NCBI GenBank assembly: GCA_034766995.1
Contig: CM068313.1
Coordinates: forward strand, 2,326,501-2,390,500
Source: Acanthacorydalis orientalis
Lineage: Eukaryota; Arthropoda; Insecta; Megaloptera; Corydalidae
Reading direction: 5' to 3'
Length of the DNA: 64,000 nucleotides
Both the position numbers and the translations under genes were made by a program. Of the stretch, positions 57,061 to 64,000 are shown piece after piece. The stretch's first letter is position 1, and every line of letters starts with the position of its first letter. Below the pieces are notes generated by a model, which made no database searches, was not told the origin of the DNA, and saw nothing but the letters and a program-made list of their open reading frames with translations.

Positions 57061-57679
57061 ATTGAATAAAATTATACGGAACTGGTAAATGTTGCGTACA
57101 AAATATTATAATCGTGTCGTGTTTTGTAAAATTAAATCGGACAGCTCTTCTAGAGAGATTATTATGTTAACGCTGACAATTTTCAATGTAGTACCCGGCG
57201 TCGCCGCCATCCGTTTCACTACACACACAAATGTACATTCGTCACTGGATTTATTCATAAATACAAGCGTGTATGTATATATATATATGTGGGTCGTTCG
57301 ATAAGTATGGTAAATTTGTATGATTGGCGTGAACGTTTCGTTTGGTCGCGGATATCAAGTGTCACTGTTCAAACTAGCACAGATGAAATTTCAGCCAGAA
57401 GCGACCCAAGCGTTCACGTTCTGTAGATGTTGGGTGTGAGCTTCGGAGTAGTTGCCGCAAAAATGAATAAACAAGCAGGCTTTTTCGCGTCGATTCGTCA
57501 CCATGTATGAAACATGGAGCCACCACTACACACTTGAGTCAAAGTAGTGGATAACGACTGGTGAAAGTGCGCCGAAGCAGGCGAATATCATTTTGTCAGC
57601 TAGAAAGGTGATGGGTACTGTTTTTTTGTGATTTCCAAGGAATCACCCCGATCGACTACTTGACAGATTGCCGACCGGT

Positions 57680-58785
57680 AATGTTTTACATAAATTTTCT
57701 ATAGGACCGGTGATTTATTTAGACATATATAATTATTTTGGAAGGTGTGTAGTAAAACAGCGATAATTTTTTTGAAATTAATATATATTTGAATGAACCT
57801 CACCCCTCTATCTGTTTCATGGCACAAATATAAAAAAAATTGACATCAAACAACAAGCTTACAACGTCAGCAAAGTCTTCCCGATTTTTTCTGAAATCGT
57901 AACCATTCCTGGAGTACTTTCAAATGATTCTAGTTGTGGTGATGTATCAAGTTCTTTCAACACACAATTACTCTCAAATTCATTTACACTAGCAATGTTT
58001 TGGTTTGGATTAGAATCACTGTCTGTATCAAATAGAAGGTTTGTTTGATAAGTACATTGAACTTACTCTTGAATTTTATAATTTTACTTAGACTTTCCTA
58101 CTCTGAACTTGTTTTTATCGAACAACATAGAATAAGGTTAGAGTAAATCATGGAAAACTGTCAAGTTTGGGTGATTTGTTTGTTCAATAGCGGTTATCAT
58201 TGATAAAAACTGTCGAGTTAGACAAAGATGCTCGCGTTACTCTATCAAAAAGCTAGAGTAAGTTCAGAGTAACAAATTCCTTGTTCTGGACTTGCTCTAA
58301 ACTGTTCGACGAAAATCCCGAGCAAGTTCATAGTACATATCGAACAGAAAAGTGTAAAATTTCTTACTCCGAGTAAGTTTAGTGTAAGTATCGAACAGGT
58401 CTAGAATACGAGTGCACCTCTTTCTGATAGGAAAAATAACGCTGTCTGATCTTTCTTCTATCTCACTATCCGAATCATCCTTCTCACTTTCACAACTACT
58501 CGGTACATCTGAAAAATATTCACAAAATTCCTCTACAAAAATGTCTTCCTTATCTATTTTGAAACTATGAAATTTTAAAATAGAATTTTTTTTACTGTAA
58601 TTATTTGAACACTTCTATGTATTTATCGGTCCTTTCGAAGTCAGAAACCAAACTGAAAATGTCCCCAATAAGAGGATTGATGATGTTTGAAAGCCAAAAA
58701 AAATATCGTTATCTGGAAAAGAATCAAGAAATTATGCAGATCACCTAAAAAGAGATCTCGTTTCCTGTCAACCAATGTGTTAACG
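57680..58785 (-). mobile_element. Nested insertion with acidic, piggyBac-leader-like reading frame
   Basis: On the minus strand, about 58565-58405 is open and reads FKIDKEDIFVEEFCEYFSDV, SSCESEKDDSDSEIEERSDS and IFPIRKRCTRIL. It resumes after a MITE at about 58032-57868 with FDTDSDSNPNQNIASVNEFE, LKELDTSPQLESFE and GMVTISEKIGKTLLTL, then a stop. This Ser/Asp/Glu-rich leader followed by a basic patch resembles the N-terminus of piggyBac-type transposases. No catalytic domain or TTAA-flanked ends were found, so the family is a guess. Exact insertion edges are uncertain. Confidence 0.4.
58035..58403. mobile_element. ~370-bp MITE nested in the acidic reading frame
   Basis: The left end GGTTTGTTTGATAAGTACAT pairs with the right end, read on the minus strand as GACCTGTTCGATACTTACAC. 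The match continues through TGAACTTACTC against TAAACTTACTC. Both junctions carry TAGA. The minus-strand acidic frame resumes on the far side, which supports insertion into it. Confidence 0.75.
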
Positions 58786-59211
58786 AAGAGAAAAACGATA
58801 ACACGAACCAATTATACAACATTGTTGGATCGTTTAAAAGAAGAGCTGAAACAGAAACCGGCAGAAAAGTTCTTTAACACCAGGACAACGCGTCATCCCA
58901 CAAATCGACCATTTCAATTACAAAATTAGGCTTCGAATTGATTCCTTATCCATCCTGTTCTCCGGACTGGGTCGCGCGAGACTTCTTCCTCTTCCGAAAT
59001 ATGAAAATTTGACTCGGAGGGAAGAAATTCTCATCTAACGAGGATATTATCGTCGTCGTCAATGTGTATTTTGTAGATTGGCTGGACCAAGTGTACAGCG
59101 CTCAATGGAGACTATGTTGAGAAATAAAAACGATTTCTTCCAAAAAAAGAGAGGGGTTTTTCCAGAGCAGTGTTTAACTGGATTTTTTACCATACTTGTC
59201 AAGTGACCCTT

Positions 59212-59389
59212 ATATATATATTTATATATGTGTATATATACACACTGGTTGTTGAAAAAAATATGAAAAAATTATCGTACGCCCTTATCGAATATCCTGT
59301 CGATATTCAGTAAGAAATTAATTTATTCAAATATAATAGCCTTGCGTTCGGAACAGAGTTCAGAGATGTATATAAATATGTATCTGAGC

Positions 59390-59425
<36 letters not shown>

Positions 59426-59662
59426 ATATATATATATGAGAAATGAAATTATAAATTGAGAACATTTTTTTTTGTTGCTTTTGTAGAAAAATATGAATAT
59501 TAAGGACATTAAGTATTTTAACGACCAGTCTGATTCATTATATAGAACCGCCTATTTCGTTTATGTAAATGATTTTCCGGGAATATATTACGAATTTCGA
59601 CTTGAAAAAATAATATTTCTCCAAGATCGAATGAGAAGACATTGTTGATTGTTCCAAGTGAA
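59212..59662. repeat. TA arrays in gene-free DNA
   Basis: TA-rich at 59211-59241 and 59391-59437. The 64-codon minus frame at 59518 has no motif. Confidence 0.6.
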
Positions 59663-59735
59663 ATTATTGTATTGGTAGAAAAATAATTGCAGTTTATGGT
59701 CTTCGAATTCATATAAATTTTTTTAATTTAAGTTG
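59663..59735 (+). mobile_element. Solo mariner terminal repeat (Hsmar1-like family)
   Basis: TTGGTAGAAAAATAATTGCA then TTTATGGTCTTCGAATTCAT. It matches the terminal 60 bp of the remnant at 37359 and the TIR at 1460. No coding part follows. Confidence 0.75.
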
Positions 59736-59749
59736 TCAAGAACTGTTAA

Positions 59750-60420
59750 AAGACTCATACTTAAATTTGTCAATTTCCCAAATCTGTCATATATAGCTAA
59801 TTTATTGAATATTTTTTAAAGATTCTAGTTTACCAATACTTTTACATATGATCAAACCAGATCTAGAATATCCAATCTAGCTGAAATTTGCTCCAATTAA
59901 AAAACTTGCAAATTAATAAATAAGAAAATAAATTGAAAATTATATATACAAATATGCGTAGGGACGAGCGAAAAATTCATTTCTAAAAATAAATAAGTTC
60001 ACTGTGATTTTTTCCCTCATTTTCCTTATCTATTAGATATATAGCTACTTTCTAGAATATTTTTATGAGATACAAGTTCTCTATGATTGAACATGTTCTC
60101 CAAAATTCAATCTGGCAAAATCTTGCCCTATTTAAAAGACTTGCAAATTAATAAATATGAAAATAAATCGAAATTACATCTATAAATATGTATTGGGATG
60201 AGTGAATAATTAATTTTTAAAAATGAAAAAGCTCACTGTGTTTTTGCTTCATTTTCCTAATCTATTAGCTATATAGATAATTTATAGAATTTTTTTGTGA
60301 GATACAAGTTTGTTAATACGTTTATATGATTGAACCAGTTCTCAAAAAATCAATTTGGTTAAATCTGGCCTCTATTGAAATACTTGCAATTTAAAAAATA
60401 TAGAAACAAGATTAAAAAAG
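59750..60420 (+). repeat. Outlying copies of the ~215-bp tandem family
   Basis: Three copies share TCATTTTCCT(T/A)ATCTATTAG, ATACAAGTT(C/T), GAACCAGTTCT-like and CTTGCAAATTAATAAATA landmarks with the main array at 61.9-63.1 kb. Period is about 240 bp. Confidence 0.75.
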
Positions 60421-60690
60421 ATTTGGAAGTACAGACTTTATCATTTACATTTTAGACAAGCGGTTGGCAAAATATCACAAAACCTCAGTGGATACGAAAG
60501 CTTCTGAAAATTAGCATTAAAGGTATTGCATGCTTTTCGAATTCTAATTAAAAAAAATGCTCTCAAAGTGATTCGTTCGCTTTGTTCCACTATTTCAAAA
60601 TCCTCGAAAGACAAGAAACTGTTTTAATTAAAGACAGAGTTATGATTGATTCAGTTTAAATGGACCGAATTAATTTGCACACCTTACAAA
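60421..60690. mobile_element. Decayed Tc1/mariner-like remnant, family B
   Basis: Shares TTTACATTTTAGACAAGCGG and GTTGGCA near the left and ACCGAATTAATTTGCACACC at the right with 8.76-9.41 kb. No frame survives. Confidence 0.45.
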
Positions 60691-61164
60691 CAATAATAAA
60701 TAATTAAATAATGTATTAATTTCACTAACAACACAACACTAATATATAAAATCCAACCATATGGAAATAAGACCTGAACAGTACAAATTGTTTTTTTTTT
60801 AAAAAAAAAAAATAATCAGGCACTATATACCTTATCAAGCTCTACAATTCATCACTGAATGTACACTTCCTGACTTGAACTCATTTCAATTTCAATTCTT
60901 CACACACAAACAATTCGCAATTAAAACGTGAACGATTAACCTAGATACCGTCTGCTCATTACAAAAATACACTCGGTCGCGTTCGATAAATGTAATTGCT
61001 AAAAGAAAAAAAAACATGCAACTGTTATCAAACGACATGCATGATAAATGATTCCGAACGTATCTGCCACGTTTATGTCTGTGAATTATAAATGTGCAAT
61101 CGAATATAAACGCGTTAATAATATATGCACACCTGTATACACACACCTTCATCTATGTACATAC

Positions 61165-61165
<1 letters not shown>
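60691..61165. other. Gene-free stretch
   Basis: AT-rich with a T/A homopolymer pair near 60791-60811. The 86-codon minus frame at 60892 has no recognised domain. Confidence 0.45.

Positions 61166-61212
<47 letters not shown>
61166..61212. repeat. (TA)n microsatellite
   Basis: About 45 bp of TA. Confidence 0.9.
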
Positions 61213-61214
<2 letters not shown>

Positions 61215-61899
61215 CTGTATGAACAGAATATGAAAAAAAACTATTGAAAAAGTCAGATTCCATCTCTGTGGCGTGTTGCGTGATTCAATTACACATAAAT
61301 GCAGAAGAGTTTTTTTTAAATATTTGCCTGTGTTTAACAGCTAACTTTATGTCATTTATTTACTTAATTAATTGCAGTGAAGTAGTTTTATCTTTTATAT
61401 ATATATATATAAATGATAAAACGAATACATATACATTGCGTTTAGAATACTTTTAGATAACATTTAAACATGTTTAATGCCGTTATACGATAATGAACGA
61501 CCAGCGACAATTCTATAAATAAAAAATATGGAAATGTAATCGATTGAATTGTAGTACAACAGTCGTATGTACTGTTCTGTAATCAATTGGAAAATAAATA
61601 TAATTAAACTGGAAATGTAACATGCGAATTGTACGATAGATCAATACTTGTTGACGAGATTTCGTTGTACGATGAAATTATTTAACACGTTTTTATAATG
61701 TTTATAAATGGAATTTATTGGTAAGAAAATTAGGAAATCGATTTGAAAAACGGTGTGTGTCTTTCGTGCGGGATGAGTGAAGAAGTCAGTCGCGAGAGGG
61801 TGAAATCGTACGACACTTGTTAGTTTTATTTATCGAATCTGTCAGATGTGTTGATGTTTTGTTGAACATTTATGGTTGGATCAGGTCTTCAGTATTCAG
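61213..61899. other. Gene-free AT-rich stretch
   Basis: Nothing supportable. The 70-codon frame at 61244 is low-complexity and crosses a short TA tract. Confidence 0.45.
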
Positions 61900-63120
61900 T
61901 TTTGTGAAATCTTGGTGATTTTTTTAAAAAGATTTGTAATTTTATAAATAAGGAAATCAGTTGAAATTTGATTATGCAATTTTGTAGAGAGTTGAGTGAA
62001 GAATTCATTTCTAACGAGGAAAATATATACTGCTAATTTATTGAATATTTTTACAAGAATTTAGTTTTTCAATATTTTTACATATAGCTGAACCAGTTCT
62101 GCAAAATTCAATGTGTTAAAATCTTGCTTATTTTTTTAAAAAAAATACTTATAATTTTATAAATAAGGAAATTAGTTAAAATTTTTATTTTAAATTCTGT
62201 CGAAGGTTAAATGAAGAAATAATTTCTAAGCAGGAAAATATATATGGATAATTTATTGAATATTTTTGCAAGAATCTAGTTTGTCAATACTTTTACATAT
62301 ATCTGAACTAGTTTGCAATATTCAATGTGTTGAAATCTTGCCTCTTTTTTTAAAAAAAGACTTGTAATTTTATAAATAAGGAAATTAGTTTAAATTTGCA
62401 GTTACAATTCTGTAGAAGGTTAAGTGAAGAGTTAATTTCTAAGAAGGAAAATATATATGGATAATTTATTGAATATTTTTACAAGAATCTAGTTTTTCAA
62501 CATTTTTACATATAGCTGAACCAGTTCTGCAGTATTTATTGTAATGAAATTTTGTTTCTTTATAAAAAATACTTGTTATTTTATAAAAAATACTTGTTAT
62601 TTTATAAATAAGGAAATTAGTTGAAATTTGCATTTGCAGTTCTATAGAGGGTTAAGTGAAGAGTTCATGTATAATAAGGAAAAGATATATGGCTAATTTA
62701 TTGAATATTTTTACAAGAATCTAGTTTTTCAATACTTTTACATATAGCTGAACCAGTTCTGCAAAATTCAATGTGTTAAAACTTGCTTTTCTTTAAAAAA
62801 AGACTTGTAATTTTGTAAATAAGGAAATGAGTTAAAAATTGCATTTACAATTCTGTAGAGGGTTGAGTGAAGAATGAATTTCTAACAAGGATGAGATGTA
62901 CGGTTAATTTATTGAATATTTTTACAAGAATCTAGTTTTTCACTACTTTTACATACAGTTGAACCAGTTCTGCAAAATTCAATATGTTGAAATCTTGCTT
63001 CTTTTTTTAAAAAAAAACTTGTAATTTTATAAATAAGGAAATGAGTAAAAATTTGCATTTATAATTCTATAGAAGGTTGAGTGAATAATTAATTTTTAAA
63101 AATTTTAAATCGTACTTTGT
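61900..63120 (+). repeat. ~215-bp tandem repeat, five to six copies
   Basis: The landmark TTATTGAATATTTTTACAAG recurs at about 62038, 62253, 62466, 62698 and 62909 (intervals 215, 213, 232 and 211 bp). Each unit also has AATCTAGTTTTTCAATA, CATATAGCTGAACCAGTTCT and TTGTAATTTTATAAATAAGG. The 232-bp interval comes from a local duplication of TACTTGTTATTTTATAAA near 62570. Confidence 0.95.
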
Positions 63121-64000
63121 TTATTTGTCACATTTTTCTAATCTGTTAGACATATGGCTAATTAAGTGAATATGGAAATGGAATATTTCACATATAGTAG
63201 AATTGATTGCAAATATCGATGTAAAAGAATAAAGAAGTATTCGTGAAGTTATAAAGAATATTGAAAAGTTTGAATTCAGCTTCAATTGTTTAAATTCATT
63301 TTTATGTGTTGATTTAACGTTGATTCTAACAGTTTTTAACAATTTTAATTATTTTCTCTAAACATACTGTTAATTGAAGCTTTAAAGTATTGTTTTTAAA
63401 GAATTTGTAGCCAGTTCTTAAAAAGTTAACCAGAGATTTACTGTTTCAAGAAAATTTTATGGGAATTATTTCACATATAGTAGAATTGATTGTAAAATGA
63501 ATATTAAAAAGAATGAAAAAATATTTGTGAGCTTACAAAAAATATTGAAAGCTTGAATTTGGCTTCATATGTTCAATTTATTTTTTATGTAATAATTATA
63601 AGTTATTTGGATAATTTATAGAATATTTTTACCAGATCTAAATTTGTAAATTAGTTTGTTTATGATTTAACCAGTTCTGAAATATTCTTCTTGACGACCT
63701 CCTGCTTTTTATGAAAAACTTACAATTAAATTTTCCTAGAGTTCCATTCTGCATTATTCATTATTATGCAGAACACGAATATAAATTCTCTCATCAGATA
63801 TTCATCAATTGAACTGAAACATTCTTACAATCTCTTCCAACTATTTTCATACAACAGATAACACATTTTATAAAAATATACTTTTGCCACTGTTTATAAA
63901 TTCACATTCACAAATGAATTATCCTCGCATTTCAAAAATCTTTTATAATCAAAATGTTTCGATAAACAATTTTTGATCATTGATTATCCACATTTGAATT
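63121..64000. repeat. Diverged continuation of the tandem family
   Basis: ATTTCACATATAGTAGAATT occurs at about 63185 and 63469, and AATTTATAGAATATTTTTACC at about 63615, showing a longer (~285-bp) diverged period. Gene-free. The 73-codon minus frame at 63121 is not a gene. Confidence 0.55.

Larger units (their letters stand above)
57500..59122 (+). pseudogene. mariner transposase, split by insertion
   Basis: Before the insertion the + strand reads YETWSHHYTLESK, TTGESAPKQANIILSARKVM, then GTVF and, after a frameshift, GITPIDYL. This is the 'DETW.HHYTPESK' region, with Tyr where the first catalytic Asp is expected. After it come KTITRTNYTTLLDRLKEELK, HQDNASSHKS in a shifted frame (second Asp), SCSPDWVARDFFLFRNMK (third Asp, in a variant of SPDLAPSDYFLF) and GGKKFSSNEDIIVVVNVYF. 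The N-terminal HTH region is degraded. The 80-codon frame at 58687 is the part just before and across the second Asp box. Confidence 0.85.
57289..59211 (+). mobile_element. mariner element interrupted by a nested insertion
   Basis: The left end is GTGGGTCGTTCGATAAGTAT followed by GGTAAA. The right end read inward is AGGGTCACTTGACAAGTATG followed by GTAAAA. Both ends adjoin TA arrays. The 1.92-kb length exceeds the ~1.3 kb usual for mariners because about 1.1 kb of foreign DNA (about 57.68-58.79 kb) splits the transposase. The element is inactive. Confidence 0.85.

Overview
This 64 kb window looks like nuclear DNA from an arthropod, most likely an insect. It is very AT-rich, crowded with long (TA)n microsatellites, dotted with short CpG-rich islands, and full of decayed Tc1/mariner, piggyBac, hAT and LINE copies. 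It also holds a nuclear copy of insect-type mitochondrial 12S rRNA. I cannot name the order or species. No bacterial or viral gene organisation is present. I find no complete host protein-coding gene. Most open frames are Tyr/Ile-rich readings of TA microsatellites or chance frames in CpG-rich islands.

Layout. 0-5 kb: an internally deleted mariner (1460-1927), a 183-bp tandem array (2.03-2.86 kb), a CpG-rich TAAT-bearing island (3.07-3.42 kb) and a non-LTR retrotransposon 3' end (4.1-5.03 kb). 5-11 kb: a candidate exon (5802-5905), a three-copy repeat punctuated by TA arrays (6.3-8.1 kb), a CpG-rich island, and a mariner C-terminal half (9.49-10.09 kb). 11-20 kb: tandem arrays, a small MITE (17.5 kb), and a strong recursive-splice-like site (18.0 kb). 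20-33 kb: a fold-back element, CpG-rich islands, a hAT copy with a nested mariner MITE (24.6-25.3 kb), and further long tandem families. 33-37 kb: a 20-bp minisatellite that inverts twice (33.2-33.7 kb), three piggyBac 5' ends, the 12S NUMT (35.2-35.5 kb), a TTAA-flanked deleted piggyBac (35550-36402) and a mariner remnant. 37-52 kb: CpG-rich islands, a mariner fragment (40.3-40.5 kb), a tandem family (42.4-43.3 kb), a second hAT copy, a LINE fragment (45.1-45.7 kb), a GATA/E-box/CRE cluster (47.4 kb), a fold-back (49.8-50.1 kb) and a piggyBac-type MITE (50.4-50.8 kb). 52-64 kb: a nested palindrome (53.96-54.39 kb), a mariner inside a TA microsatellite (55591-56504), a second mariner containing a nested insertion and a MITE (57.3-59.2 kb), and 215-bp tandem arrays to the end.

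Interpretation. The absence of host exons, the recursive-splice-like site and splice-bounded candidate exon on the + strand, and the homeodomain-style TAAT-rich islands all fit a very long intron or intergenic desert around a regulatory gene. That is inference. The genes that can be recognised are remains of transposons and do not work together as a pathway. Their shared property is target-site preference (TA for mariners, TTAA for piggyBac) in DNA that offers many such sites.
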